From CAYJHC01 sp964370035 (GTDB lineage Bacteria; Bacillota; Clostridia; Peptostreptococcales; Anaerovoracaceae), in NCBI GenBank assembly GCA_964370035.1, contig CAYJGT010000005.1, forward strand, positions 1 to 39,036: a stretch of DNA of 39,036 nucleotides, read 5' to 3'. Below the pieces are notes generated by a model. That model saw only the letters and a program-made list of their open reading frames with translations, made no database searches and was not told where the DNA came from. How positions within the stretch are numbered: the first letter of the stretch is position 1; every line of letters starts with the position of its first letter. Both the position numbers and the translations under genes were made by a program. Positions 7,442-16,329 of this stretch are shown here, one piece after another.

Positions 7442-8812
7442 ATGGAAAAAGCAATTGCTGCTATAGCCACACCTGTTGGAGAAGGCGGAATAGGGATAGT
7501 CAGGGTAAGTGGGCTAGAATCAAAAGAAATTATAAAAAAAATATTTAAGCCAAAGGGAAATCAAGTTTTGGAAAATAGAAGACTTACTTATGGCGAAATT
7601 ATTGACCCAAAAACTTCTGAAATTGTTGACGAAGTAATGACTGTTTTAATGGAAGCACCTGCAACCTATACAAGAGAAGACGTTGTGGAAATAAATTGCC
7701 ATGGTGGAGTGGTTTCTCTAAAAAAGGTGCTGGATTTAGTTTTGGAGCATGGTGCAGATTTGGCAGATAGGGGAGAGTTTACTAAAAGAGCTTTTCTGAA
7801 TGGAAGAATTGACCTTTCTCAAGCCGAGGCTGTTATAGATTTAATAAAGGCAAAGACGGAAAAAACATATGAAGTTGCAATTTCTCAACTGGAAGGTTCT
7901 TTGTCAAAGGAAATTATTTCTATAAGAGAGGGATTAGTAAATTCCCTTGTTAATATTACAGTTAACATAGATTATCCAGATGAAGATATAGAAGAAATTG
8001 TATATTCTGATTTAGAAAAAGATATAATTTTGGAAAAAGAGAGAGTTTCTAAGTTGTTAGATTCTTTTTCTACAGGAAGGATAATAAGAGAAGGTTTGAA
8101 AGTTGCTATAGTAGGGCAGCCCAATGTAGGAAAATCGTCCCTTATGAATGCTATTTTGAAAGAAAACAGGGCGATTGTAACAGATATACCAGGGACAACA
8201 AGGGATACAATTTTGGAACAGGTTAGCATTGGAGAAATTCCCGTACAACTTATTGATACTGCAGGGATTAGAGAAACAGATGATCAGATCGAAAAAATAG
8301 GTATAGAAAAAACAAAAGAAGCCTTTAATAGTGCAGATTTAATAATACTAGTAATTGATGGAAGCACATTGCTTTGCGAAAATGATTTAGAAATGCTCAG
8401 TATGCTTGAAGGAAGGAATTCAATCGTTCTTTTAAATAAGGCTGATTTAAAATTAGTGGTTTCAAAAGAAGACATAATTAATATTAGCAAAGACAGTAAG
8501 GTAATAGAAACTTCTCTTCTTGATAATGAAGGTATTGAAATTTTAGAAAATAAACTGAAAGAAATTGTTTATGGTGGGGAAGTTTATCAAAAGGATAGCT
8601 TACTTGTTACCAATGCAAGGCATGAAAGATTATTAAAAGAAGCTAAGCAGTCACTAAGTGACGGAGTGGATTTAGTTAGATTAAATCAACCGTTAGAGTT
8701 TCTGGAAATTGATGTAAAGAGAGCATATGATGCTCTTGGAGAAATTATAGGTGAGACTGTTTCTGAGGATATAATTAATGAAGTCTTCCAGAGATTTTGT
8801 TTGGGAAAATAG
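7442..8812 (+). CDS. mnmE: tRNA modification GTPase MnmE (TrmE)
   Basis: With MnmG, this GTPase builds the (carboxymethyl)aminomethyl group on wobble U34 of several tRNAs, using a folate-bound one-carbon unit. It is 456 residues. The N-terminal folate-binding domain is at about 1-118. The inserted G domain has P-loop GQPNVGKSS (from residue 225), switch PGTTRDT, DTAG and NKAD. The C-terminus ends in the catalytic CLGK motif. The start is an ATG after AGGAGAAG. It stands on its own after the jag terminator. The mnmG gene follows at a distance of 192 bp that contains no gene. Confidence 0.98.
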   Translation: MEKAIAAIATPVGEGGIGIVRVSGLESKEIIKKIFKPKGNQVLENRRLTYGEIIDPKTSEIVDEVMTVLMEAPATYTREDVVEINCHGGVVSLKKVLDLVLEHGADLADRGEFTKRAFLNGRIDLSQAEAVIDLIKAKTEKTYEVAISQLEGSLSKEIISIREGLVNSLVNITVNIDYPDEDIEEIVYSDLEKDIILEKERVSKLLDSFSTGRIIREGLKVAIVGQPNVGKSSLMNAILKENRAIVTDIPGTTRDTILEQVSIGEIPVQLIDTAGIRETDDQIEKIGIEKTKEAFNSADLIILVIDGSTLLCENDLEMLSMLEGRNSIVLLNKADLKLVVSKEDIINISKDSKVIETSLLDNEGIEILENKLKEIVYGGEVYQKDSLLVTNARHERLLKEAKQSLSDGVDLVRLNQPLEFLEIDVKRAYDALGEIIGETVSEDIINEVFQRFCLGK

Positions 8813-9004
8813 TTCTAAAACAAAGAGCAATGAGAGTTACTTATATTAATTAATAGTATTATTTAAAACGCTTTTCTATTTCGCTATTATATAGTGGTTA
8901 AAAGTAAATTGATTGAAAAATATATATTGCAATAATTATTGATTTGCTACTTTATGTTAAAACTTAAAAATAGATAGAGCTTTATGTGTATGTAAGGGAA
9001 AGAA

Positions 9005-11062
9005 ATGATAGGAAAAGATGTATTAATAGATGAATATGACATTATAGTAATCGGTGCAGGTCATGCGGGTTGTGAAGCAGGTTTAGCGGCGGCTAGGCTA
9101 GGGGAGAGAACACTGCTTTTATCTATAAATTTAGATTCAGTTGCAAGCTTACCATGCAACCCATCTATTGGAGGTACTGGGAAAGGGCACTTAGTTAGAG
9201 AAATAGATGCCCTTGGTGGGCAAATGGCTCTGAATATAGATAAAACCTATATTCAAAGCAAAATGTTAAATACTGGAAAAGGACCTGCTGTTCACTCGCT
9301 TAGAGCTCAAGCAGATAAGGCGCTTTACCATTTAGAAATGAAAAGAACTATTGAAGAGCAAGAGGGACTACACCTAAAGCAAGGAGAGGTAGTGTCTTTG
9401 CTTTGGGAGAAAGACTTAGACGAAAAAAAAGTAATCGGAGTTAAACTTGCAACAGGCAGCGTTTATAAGGCAAAGGCTGTCATACTTTGCACAGGAACTT
9501 TTTTAAGGAGTACTGTATTTATTGGAAGCAGTATTCAACAAAGTGGACCAAATGGATTAGCCCCAGCCAACTATCTTTCCGAAAGTTTAGAAGAGTTAGG
9601 ACTTCCTTTGAGAAGATTTAAGACAGGAACCCCTGCTCGTGTACTAGCCCATTCACTTGACTACGATAAAATGAAAGAGCAAAAAGGAGATGAGAAAGTA
9701 ACACCTTTTTCTTTCATGAATGATAAGCTAGAAAAGGAACAAGTTTCTTGCTGGTTAACATACACCAATGAAGAGACTCATAATGTTATTAGGAAGAATA
9801 TGGACAAGTCTGCTTTATATGGCGGGCTAATTGAAGGTATAGGTCCAAGGTACTGTCCTTCTATTGAAGATAAGGTGAATAGATTTGCAGATAAAGACCG
9901 TCATCAACTTTTCTGTGAACCCGAGGGACTCTATACAAGCGAAGTTTATTTACAAGGAATGTCTTCTAGCATGCCAGAAGAAGTTCAATTAGAATTTTAT
10001 AAAACAATTCCAGGACTTGAAAATTTAGAAATTTCTAGACCTGCATATGCAATTGAATATGATTGTATAGATTCTCTTGGATTAAAAATTAATTTAGAAA
10101 CTAGGGCGGTGAAAAATTTATTTTGTGCAGGCCAATTTAATGGAAGCTCTGGCTACGAAGAGGCGGCGGCGCAAGGGCTAATGGCTGGAATTAATGCCCA
10201 CTGTAAAATCAACGACAAAAAATCTTTTGTTTTAGACAGAAGTGAAGCTTACATTGGCGTTCTCTTGGACGATTTGGTTACTAAAGGTACTAATGAGCCT
10301 TATAGAATAATGACCAGCAGAGCTGAATATAGACTGGTTTTACGGCAGGACAATGCAGATTTAAGGCTAACAGAGAAAGGATTTAGCCTTGGGCTTGTAC
10401 AAAATGACAGATATAGTAAATTTTTACAAAAATGTACGGATGTTAAAAATGAAGAAGCTAGACTGAAAGAATCTATTGTATATCCTTCTGAAACAAAAGC
10501 TTTTATGGAAAGTATGAATAGTGCTCCTTTAAAAAACAAATGCTCCCTCTATGAATTGATGAGGAGGCCAGAAATTTCCTATGACGCTTTAAGTGAAATA
10601 GATCTTGATAGACCTGTGGTTAGCGACCATGTTATTTCTCAACTTTCTGTTCAAGTTAAGTATCAAGGGTATATTGAGAAGCAACTGCAGCAAATTAAAA
10701 AGTTTAAAAAATTAGAAGAAAAGTTATTATCGCCGGACTTGGATTATCTTAACATGGATGGAATTAGATTAGAAGCGCGGCAGAAACTTTCTGAGCTTAA
10801 GCCTATTTCAGTAGGACAAGCAGCAAGAATATCTGGGGTTTCTCCAGCGGACATAAATGTTTTGCTTATTACATTAGAAAAAAACTACAGAGAGAAGGTT
10901 CAAGCTGAGCCTAAAATTAAGAATATTCAAGCCGAAGGTATTGCAGAAGCCGCGGATGAAAACTTTGATGAAGAAAGTGCTAATGAGTTTGGGGTCGAAG
11001 ATTTTGTTGTAAAGTTTTTAAAAACTGATTCTAGCTTAAAAGCAGGTGATGAAAATGAATAG
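9005..11062 (+). CDS. mnmG: tRNA uridine-5-carboxymethylaminomethyl modification enzyme MnmG (GidA), extended C-terminus
   Basis: This FAD- and NADH-dependent partner of MnmE acts in wobble-uridine modification. The dinucleotide-binding motif IGAGHAGCEAG is at residues 16-26, followed by the family patterns PCNPSIGG and GTFLR, and ALPHA-like C-terminal helices including GQAARISGVSPADINVLL. The protein is 685 residues, while the family is usually about 620-640. The extra 50 or so residues form an acidic tail (EAADENFDEES, then a short hydrophobic patch, ending KAGDENE). The start ATG follows AAGGGAAAGAA. The end overlaps rsmG, so the two are coupled. Confidence 0.97.
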   Translation: MIGKDVLIDEYDIIVIGAGHAGCEAGLAAARLGERTLLLSINLDSVASLPCNPSIGGTGKGHLVREIDALGGQMALNIDKTYIQSKMLNTGKGPAVHSLRAQADKALYHLEMKRTIEEQEGLHLKQGEVVSLLWEKDLDEKKVIGVKLATGSVYKAKAVILCTGTFLRSTVFIGSSIQQSGPNGLAPANYLSESLEELGLPLRRFKTGTPARVLAHSLDYDKMKEQKGDEKVTPFSFMNDKLEKEQVSCWLTYTNEETHNVIRKNMDKSALYGGLIEGIGPRYCPSIEDKVNRFADKDRHQLFCEPEGLYTSEVYLQGMSSSMPEEVQLEFYKTIPGLENLEISRPAYAIEYDCIDSLGLKINLETRAVKNLFCAGQFNGSSGYEEAAAQGLMAGINAHCKINDKKSFVLDRSEAYIGVLLDDLVTKGTNEPYRIMTSRAEYRLVLRQDNADLRLTEKGFSLGLVQNDRYSKFLQKCTDVKNEEARLKESIVYPSETKAFMESMNSAPLKNKCSLYELMRRPEISYDALSEIDLDRPVVSDHVISQLSVQVKYQGYIEKQLQQIKKFKKLEEKLLSPDLDYLNMDGIRLEARQKLSELKPISVGQAARISGVSPADINVLLITLEKNYREKVQAEPKIKNIQAEGIAEAADENFDEESANEFGVEDFVVKFLKTDSSLKAGDENE

Positions 11063-11777
11063 GGTTTTAGATTTTTTAATCGAAAGGGTTGGCAAAGAAG
11101 AAGCAACTCGCTCAGTAGAAAGACTAGAAATTTATAGAGATCATATTTTAAAGTGGAATGAAAATGTGAATTTGACTGCCATAAATACAGTAGATGAGTT
11201 TAACCAGAAACATATTTTAGACTCTTTGTTGGCATATGATTGCATAAAGTCTTTGTCCTCCGACAATGTGGTAGATATAGGCACTGGGGGAGGTTTTCCT
11301 GGAGTTCCCTTGGCAATACTTTTTCCAGAAAAAAATTTTGTTTTGATTGACTCTCTTAAAAAGAGGCTAAAAATAATTGACGAAGGTTCTGACTTAATAG
11401 GTCTGACTAACATTACAACATTACACGGAAGGGCTGAAGATTTTGGAAGAAGCCAATTATATAGAGATAATTTTGATTTGGCGGTCTCTAGAGCTGTTGC
11501 AAACATGTCGGTTTTGGCAGAGTTTTGCTTGCCACTAGTCAGACCAGGCGGACACTTTATTGCCTATAAGGGTCCAGAGATATATAGAGAGTTGGAGTTT
11601 AGCAATAATGCCATTTCTCTTTTGAAGGGCCAAGTAAAAGATGTTATATCCCCTTTTATGCAAGAAAATTCTGCTGAAAATGATTTAGAACATGTGCTTC
11701 TGTTGGTGGAAAAGATAGAGAAAACACCTAAGGCTTATCCGCGTAAAGCTGGAACCCCTTCAAAAAAGCCTCTATAA
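11046..11777 (+). CDS. rsmG: 16S rRNA (guanine527-N7)-methyltransferase RsmG (GidB)
   Basis: The product methylates N7 of G527 in 16S rRNA using S-adenosylmethionine. The Rossmann motif VVDIGTGGGFPGVPLAI lies near residues 75-90, followed by DSLKKRLKII and the GRAED acidic loop typical of the family. Possible starts are GTG at 11046, ATG at 11049 and ATG at 11055. The last (MNRVLDFL) is the best fit with the family and the upstream AGCAGGTG. All of them overlap the mnmG end, showing translational coupling. The C-terminus is basic (KAYPRKAGTPSKKPL), which is normal for RsmG. Confidence 0.96.
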   Translation: MMKMNRVLDFLIERVGKEEATRSVERLEIYRDHILKWNENVNLTAINTVDEFNQKHILDSLLAYDCIKSLSSDNVVDIGTGGGFPGVPLAILFPEKNFVLIDSLKKRLKIIDEGSDLIGLTNITTLHGRAEDFGRSQLYRDNFDLAVSRAVANMSVLAEFCLPLVRPGGHFIAYKGPEIYRELEFSNNAISLLKGQVKDVISPFMQENSAENDLEHVLLLVEKIEKTPKAYPRKAGTPSKKPL

Positions 11778-11806
11778 AACTCAGGCAGAAGAAATAATCA
11801 GCCATA

Positions 11807-11822
11807 TGTTCCACGTGGAACA
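11807..11822. promoter_or_regulatory. parS site 1
   Basis: TGTTCCACGTGGAACA is a perfect 16-bp palindrome matching the Bacillota parS consensus bound by ParB/Spo0J. The palindrome extends without a mismatch to 11803-11826. It lies 480 bp before parA. Confidence 0.95.
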
Positions 11823-11910
11823 TATGCTAAAGAAGTGGAGTGGTAAGGGCTTGTTGACTCGGCTGCGCTAAATCAGAAGTTGCAAAAGGCTCCCTGATAG
11901 GGAAATCTAT

Positions 11911-11926
11911 TGTTCCACGTGGAACA
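11911..11926. promoter_or_regulatory. parS site 2
   Basis: This is a second perfect copy of TGTTCCACGTGGAACA. It starts exactly 104 bp after the first, close to ten helical turns, so ParB dimers on both sites would face the same side of the DNA. Confidence 0.95.
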
Positions 11927-12223
11927 TGTATGAAGAAGATGAGCTGTTTGGTTAATGCAATTACGCTGAATTAAAAGTTGTAAAATGCCTCTTTGCACAG
12001 AAAACAAGATCGTTAAAAGGCAAGGGGAGCTAGTTTTCGCCAGAAAAAACCCTCTGAATTAAAGAAATTATAAATAGAAAGAAACAATGCCAAGAATGTC
12101 AAAAGGGCAGAGACATGAATCTTTGGCAAGTTAAAGCAAATAGCGAAGAGTATATTAGTTGTTATGGGAGAGATAAGAAAACAGGAATTATTTAAAAATT
12201 TAGAAGTAAGGCACTTAAAAGAA

Positions 12224-12252
12224 TTGTAAAAGTTCAACTAATGTTATATAAT
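12224..12252 (+). promoter_or_regulatory. parA-parB promoter
   Basis: TTGTAA (12224-12229, four of six consensus positions) and a perfect TATAAT (12247-12252) are separated by 17 bp. The parA GTG is about 30 bp downstream. Confidence 0.6.
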
Positions 12253-12283
12253 CAAACTGTGTAAAATAGAAAGTGAGGATTAT

Positions 12284-13066
12284 GTGGGAAAAGCAATAGC
12301 GATATTCAACCAAAAGGGAGGGGTAGGTAAAACAACAACAAACATTAATTTATCTGCAACTCTCGTGACTAGTGGAAAAAAAGTTCTTGTGATAGACATT
12401 GATCCGCAAGGGAATACTACTAGTGGATTAGGAATAGTCAAGAAAACACTTGGCAAAACAACATATGAAATACTCATAGATGATAACGTGGAAATGAGAG
12501 AAGCGATAATACCAACGGGAATAGAAAACTTAGATATAGTTCCGGCAAGTGTGCAACTAGCAGGAGCAGAAGTTGAGTTGGTAAAAGTTGAAGGGAGAGA
12601 ACAGCGTTTAAAAAAAGCTATTGAATCTATTAAAGATCAATACGATTATATTTTTATTGATTGTCCCCCATCATTGGGATTGCTTACGATAAATTCGTTG
12701 TCTGCGGTTGATTCGGTTCTAATTCCGATACAATGTGAATTCTATGCTCTGGAAGGTGTAAGTCAATTAATTAACACAATAGATATTGTGAAGAAAAAAC
12801 TAAACAAAAACCTGGAAATACAAGGAGTTTTGCTTAGCATGTTTGATGGGAGAACAAACTTATCGATTCAAGTAGTAGAAGAAACAAAGAAATTTTTTAG
12901 AAACAAAGTATATGCAACAGTAATCCCAAGAAATGTTAGACTTGCTGAGGCTCCAAGTCATGGCCTTCCTATTACAATGTATGATCCAAAATCAACAGGA
13001 GCAGAAGCCTATAGAGAATTTGCAGAAGAATTTTTAAGACTTGAGGAAGGTATAGGTACAATTTAA
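12284..13066 (+). CDS. parA: Chromosome partitioning ATPase ParA/Soj
   Basis: This deviant Walker A ATPase works with ParB-parS to segregate the origin and, in some Bacillota, to modulate DnaA. It is 260 residues. The deviant Walker A motif KGGVGKTT is at residues 11-18 with the signature Lys, followed by DIDPQGN and Walker B YIFIDCPPSLG. No N-terminal HTH is present, as expected for the chromosomal type. It starts with GTG after GTGAGG. The stop overlaps the parB ATG by one base (TAATG), giving tight coupling. Confidence 0.96.
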   Translation: MGKAIAIFNQKGGVGKTTTNINLSATLVTSGKKVLVIDIDPQGNTTSGLGIVKKTLGKTTYEILIDDNVEMREAIIPTGIENLDIVPASVQLAGAEVELVKVEGREQRLKKAIESIKDQYDYIFIDCPPSLGLLTINSLSAVDSVLIPIQCEFYALEGVSQLINTIDIVKKKLNKNLEIQGVLLSMFDGRTNLSIQVVEETKKFFRNKVYATVIPRNVRLAEAPSHGLPITMYDPKSTGAEAYREFAEEFLRLEEGIGTI

Positions 13067-13941
13067 TGGGGCAAACAAAAAAAGGATTGGGGAGAGGGCT
13101 AGAAGCGCTTTTGGGAGATATGGAAAGCCCATTTGCTGAAACTGAAGGTGGTGAAGAACTAAGAGATGTTAAGGAAATAAGCCTTGACTTAATAAAGGTT
13201 AATAAAAGCCAACCTAGAAAAACTTTCGATAAAGAAAAGATAGAAGAGTTAGCAGTATCTATAAAAGAGCATGGTGTAATTCAACCTATTCTGGTGAGAA
13301 AAGCAGGAAAAGGATTTGAGATAGTAGCGGGAGAAAGGCGGTGGAGAGCATCTAGAGAAGCCGGGCTTAAAAAAATTCCTGCAATAGTAAGAGAAATTTC
13401 TGACAGAGAAAATATGATTTTTGCAATCATTGAAAACCTACAAAGAGAAGGCTTAAACCCTGTGGAAGAGGCTGAAGGATTTCGGGAGATGATGGAGCAA
13501 TATAATCTTACACAAGAAGAAGTCTCGAAAAGTGTAGGCAAAAGTAGACCATATATTACGAATCAGTTAAGGCTATTGAAGCTACCAAAAGAAATAAGAA
13601 AAATGCTAATTGAAGGAAAGCTTTCTACAGGACATGCTAAGGTATTAATTACAATAAGTGAGCCAGATAGACAAATAGTTTTGGCGGAAGAAGTTATCAG
13701 TAAGGGGCTATCTGTAAGAGCCTTAGAGAGGATGACGAAGGAAAAAAGTGAAAAGGACGGTACCAAAAAAGCCAGCCCTAGCAAATCACCAGAGGCTAAG
13801 CTATTAGAAAGAGAGCTTGAAAGCAAATTAGGAACCAAAACAGAAATTACAGAAAATGGAAATAATGGGAAAATAGAGATAAAATACTTTTCTCTAGAGG
13901 ATAGAGATCGAATAGTAGAGTTAATGATGAAAATAAAATAA
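13066..13941 (+). CDS. parB: Chromosome partitioning protein ParB/Spo0J
   Basis: ParB is a CTP-dependent DNA clamp that loads at parS and slides along DNA to form the partition complex. It is 291 residues. The N-terminus has the ParA-stimulating peptide KKGLGRGLEALLG. The CTP-binding arginine patch GERRWRASREAG is at 89-100, preceded by the IVAGER strand. The central helix-turn-helix is near 144-165 (TQEEVSKSVGKSRPYITN). A Lys/Ser-rich linker precedes a C-terminal dimerisation domain. Two perfect parS sites lie just upstream of the operon. Confidence 0.97.
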   Translation: MGQTKKGLGRGLEALLGDMESPFAETEGGEELRDVKEISLDLIKVNKSQPRKTFDKEKIEELAVSIKEHGVIQPILVRKAGKGFEIVAGERRWRASREAGLKKIPAIVREISDRENMIFAIIENLQREGLNPVEEAEGFREMMEQYNLTQEEVSKSVGKSRPYITNQLRLLKLPKEIRKMLIEGKLSTGHAKVLITISEPDRQIVLAEEVISKGLSVRALERMTKEKSEKDGTKKASPSKSPEAKLLERELESKLGTKTEITENGNNGKIEIKYFSLEDRDRIVELMMKIK

Positions 13942-13955
13942 ACTAGGAGGAAAAA

Positions 13956-14588
13956 ATGTTACAAACAGAATACAAGATAAAAGATTATTTAGAAATTTTA
14001 GGATCGGAAGCGCCTGCACCAGGGGGCGGAGCAGTTAGCGCACTAACTGCAGCACAGGGAATTGCATTAGTGATGATGGTTGCAAATTTGACTATTGGGA
14101 AAGAAAAGTATAAAAAGTTTGAAAAAGTAAACCAGGAATGCCTAAAGGTAGCCGAAGGATACTTAGAGAGATTAATAGAACTGATGGAAGAAGATGCAAA
14201 AGCATTTAATCTAGTTACAACAGCTTACAAAATGCCGAAAGAAACAGAAGAAGAAAAGAAGGAAAGAAGCAAAGCCATTAAAGAAGCGACTATGTTTGCG
14301 ACGATTGTGCCAGTTGAGGTAATGGAAGCTTCGTATGAAGGGCTAAGACTTACAACAACATTGATGGGTAAGTCAAATCCTAATGTGGTGAGCGACTTAG
14401 GCGCAGCGGCAGTAAAGCTAGATGCAGCAATAAAAAGTTCATGGCTTAATGTTAAAATAAACTTACCAAGCTTAAAAGAACCAGAAAAAGAAAAAGACTT
14501 CATGAAAAAAGGTGAAGAGATATATAAAGACGGGGAAGATATTGCAAAGAAGATTTATGACCAGGTAATTGAAATTCTTGAAAATTAA
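13956..14588 (+). CDS. Cyclodeaminase/cyclohydrolase (FchA-like) family protein
   Basis: The family includes methenyltetrahydrofolate cyclohydrolase FchA of clostridia and formiminotetrahydrofolate cyclodeaminase. It is an all-helical folate-binding fold. The protein is 210 residues, normal length. The N-terminal signature EAPAPGGGAVSALTAAQG at about 19-36 is the conserved Gly-rich turn, and an LMEEDAKAFNLV segment follows the second helix. The ATG follows TAGGAGGAAA and is only 14 bases after parB, so it is probably cotranscribed. No histidine-degradation or Wood-Ljungdahl genes are beside it, so whether it is a cyclohydrolase or a cyclodeaminase cannot be settled here. Confidence 0.88.
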   Translation: MLQTEYKIKDYLEILGSEAPAPGGGAVSALTAAQGIALVMMVANLTIGKEKYKKFEKVNQECLKVAEGYLERLIELMEEDAKAFNLVTTAYKMPKETEEEKKERSKAIKEATMFATIVPVEVMEASYEGLRLTTTLMGKSNPNVVSDLGAAAVKLDAAIKSSWLNVKINLPSLKEPEKEKDFMKKGEEIYKDGEDIAKKIYDQVIEILEN

Positions 14589-14991
14589 TCTGTGTTTAAT
14601 AAGACGGGAGTTTCAAAATGAAGCTCCCTTAAATTTATGTCAGCTTGCTAATATACTTTGTTACTTGCCATTGTGAGGCAAAGCGGAAGAACAGGGCAGA
14701 GCATACAATCTTATAAATAATCGAAACTAAGTTTGTCAATATAAGTGGCTGCAAGGTTGCCGCTTTGCGTAGCATGCTATCAGGAAATGTCGGATAAAGA
14801 ATTCTGTGGATGTTATTTTATGCAATTCCTGCCTTTGATTTATTATCTGATATTATGAGGAAAAGTTGATATGAAGTAAAGCTAAACTATGTTAGTAGAT
14901 AACCAATTAGTATAGAAAATCAATTATGCACATTGACAATATAAGAATATATTAGGTTAATTATTAAGTATCTATAAAAGAAGGAGGGAAA
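14589..14991. other. 403-bp intergenic region, no gene seen
   Basis: Apart from a weak terminator at 14606-14628, this stretch has no coding signal on either strand. It contains several short inverted repeats: TTGCC-GGCAA near 14667-14683 and AAGTGGC-GCCGCTT near 14742-14764. Towards its right end is a perfect -35-like TTGACA at 14933-14938, though without a good -10 at the normal distance. A small RNA or the leader of the following gene is possible, but no known RNA family was recognised. Confidence 0.5.
14606..14636 (+). terminator. Possible terminator after fchA-like gene
   Basis: GGGAGTTTC and GAAGCTCCC form a nine-pair stem with one G-U wobble around a five-base loop (14606-14628), followed by TTAAATTT. 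The U tract is poor, so this is a tentative call. Confidence 0.5.
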
Positions 14992-15633
14992 ATGGATAAA
15001 AATTTAGAGTTTGTAAAGATAAAGAAGATTGAAAGAACAATAAAAGCCTTGAACAACAATAACATGAATGGATATTACATAGAAAGTAAAGAAAAATTAT
15101 TTGATAAAATTAAAGAACTGGTACCCGAAAAATCAGTGGTTGCCTTTGGTGGATCAATGACTATACATGAAATCGGCGTAGTTGATTTTGTGAAACAAGA
15201 AAACTATACTGTGTTAGACCGTTTCCAAGAGGGAATTACTGGGGCAGAAATAAAAAAAATATTTAAAGAAAGCTTTTTTGCGGATGCTTATATAACAAGC
15301 ACAAATGCCCTAACCGAAGAAGGCGAGCTATATAATGTAGACGGTACAGGAAATAGAGTTGCGGCTATGATGTTTGGCCCGGAGAAGGTTTTGGTAATTT
15401 GCGGAGAAAATAAACTGGTTTGTGATTTGGATGAAGCCCAATTGAGAATGGAAACAATTGCTGCGCCGGCTAACAATAAAAGGCTTGGTAGAAAAACACC
15501 ATGTATAAATACTGGTGTTTGCGAAGAATGTAATAGCCAAGAAAAAATTTGTAGAAACTATACAGCAATTAAAAGCCAAGGAGAAAAAGATAGGATTCAT
15601 GTATTGATTCTCAAAGGCGATTTTGGTTATTAA
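14992..15633 (+). CDS. LUD-domain protein (LutC/DUF162-like)
   Basis: LUD domains occur in LutB/LutC of the lactate utilisation complex and in many uncharacterised clostridial single-domain proteins like this one. It is 213 residues, normal for the stand-alone form. Visible family features are the N-terminal helix pair, VAFGGSMTIHEIG near residue 56, and the YNVDGTGNRVAAMMFGPEKV segment. The C-terminal Cys cluster (PCINTGVCEECNSQEKICRN) is typical and may bind metal. The ATG follows AAGGAGGGAAA. There are no LutA or LutB neighbours, so a role in lactate oxidation should not be assumed. Confidence 0.88.
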   Translation: MDKNLEFVKIKKIERTIKALNNNNMNGYYIESKEKLFDKIKELVPEKSVVAFGGSMTIHEIGVVDFVKQENYTVLDRFQEGITGAEIKKIFKESFFADAYITSTNALTEEGELYNVDGTGNRVAAMMFGPEKVLVICGENKLVCDLDEAQLRMETIAAPANNKRLGRKTPCINTGVCEECNSQEKICRNYTAIKSQGEKDRIHVLILKGDFGY

Positions 15634-15774
15634 AAAAGTTTCCAATCAAGAAATATTGAAAAATAAATCAACCCAAAAGCAAATAAAATTTAGAAAATTG
15701 GGTAAATAATAAGAGCGTACATATTTTAACAATAAATTAATTAATTATTACTTTTAGAGGGTAAGGAGGACAAT

Positions 15775-16308
15775 ATGAAATACAAAGGTACAAAAACAGA
15801 AGCTAATTTATGGGCTGCATTTGCAGGGGAGAGTCAAGCTAGAAATAAATACACTTATTATGCATCAGTAGCAAAAAAAGAAGGCTTCGAGCAAATTGCT
15901 GCAATATTTGCTCATACTGCAGCAAACGAGAAAGAGCATGCGGAGCTTTGGTTTAAAGAGCTAGAAGAGTTAGGAACTACGGCAGATAACCTACTTCATG
16001 CAGCAGAAGGAGAAAACTATGAGTGGACAGATATGTATGATGGTTTTGCAAAAGATGCAGAAGAGGAAGGCTTCCCAGAACTGGCTGCTAGGTTTAGACT
16101 AATTGCAGCTATAGAAAAAACACATGAGGAAAGATATAGAAAGCTATTAGCGAATGTAGAGGAAGAAAAAGTATTTGCAAAAGATGAAGAAGTATTGTGG
16201 GAATGCAGAAACTGCGGACACTTCCATACTGGAAAAAATGCGCCTAAAGTATGTGCGGCATGTCGACACCCTGAATCATATTTTGAAGTTAGGTTAGAAA
16301 ATTATTAA
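15775..16308 (+). CDS. rbr: Rubrerythrin
   Basis: Rubrerythrin is a non-haem di-iron peroxidase that reduces hydrogen peroxide in anaerobes. It is 177 residues. The N-terminal ferritin-like four-helix domain carries the iron ligands in EAN, ESQARNKYTYYA, ANEKEHAE and EKTHEERY. The C-terminal rubredoxin-like domain (about 142-172) has two Cys pairs, CRNCG and CAACRHP, for a mononuclear iron. The ATG follows AAGGAGGACAAT. It lies in a 141-bp AT-rich setting with no obvious operon partner. Its 3' end faces the minus-strand YgjP-like gene only 21 bases away. Confidence 0.96.
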   Translation: MKYKGTKTEANLWAAFAGESQARNKYTYYASVAKKEGFEQIAAIFAHTAANEKEHAELWFKELEELGTTADNLLHAAEGENYEWTDMYDGFAKDAEEEGFPELAARFRLIAAIEKTHEERYRKLLANVEEEKVFAKDEEVLWECRNCGHFHTGKNAPKVCAACRHPESYFEVRLENY

Positions 16309-16329
16309 GAGTAATAGTTTAACATTAAG

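Larger units (their letters stand above)
11778..12283. other. rsmG-parA intergenic region carrying parS sites
   Basis: This 506-bp stretch contains no convincing gene. It holds two perfect parS sites, each followed by a related segment of about 80 bp. For example, in the 27 bases beginning TGCGCTAAATC after the first site and TACGCTGAATT after the second, 21 of 27 positions agree. The region therefore looks like an old tandem duplication with a period near 104 bp. The part from about 12000 to 12220 has only short broken reading frames. The parA promoter lies at 12224-12252. Confidence 0.7.

Noticed and set aside
12013..12237. Minus-strand 74-residue gene between rsmG and parA
   Set aside because: No ribosome site and no recognisable family. 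The frame opposes its neighbours and occupies an old drifted intergenic region.
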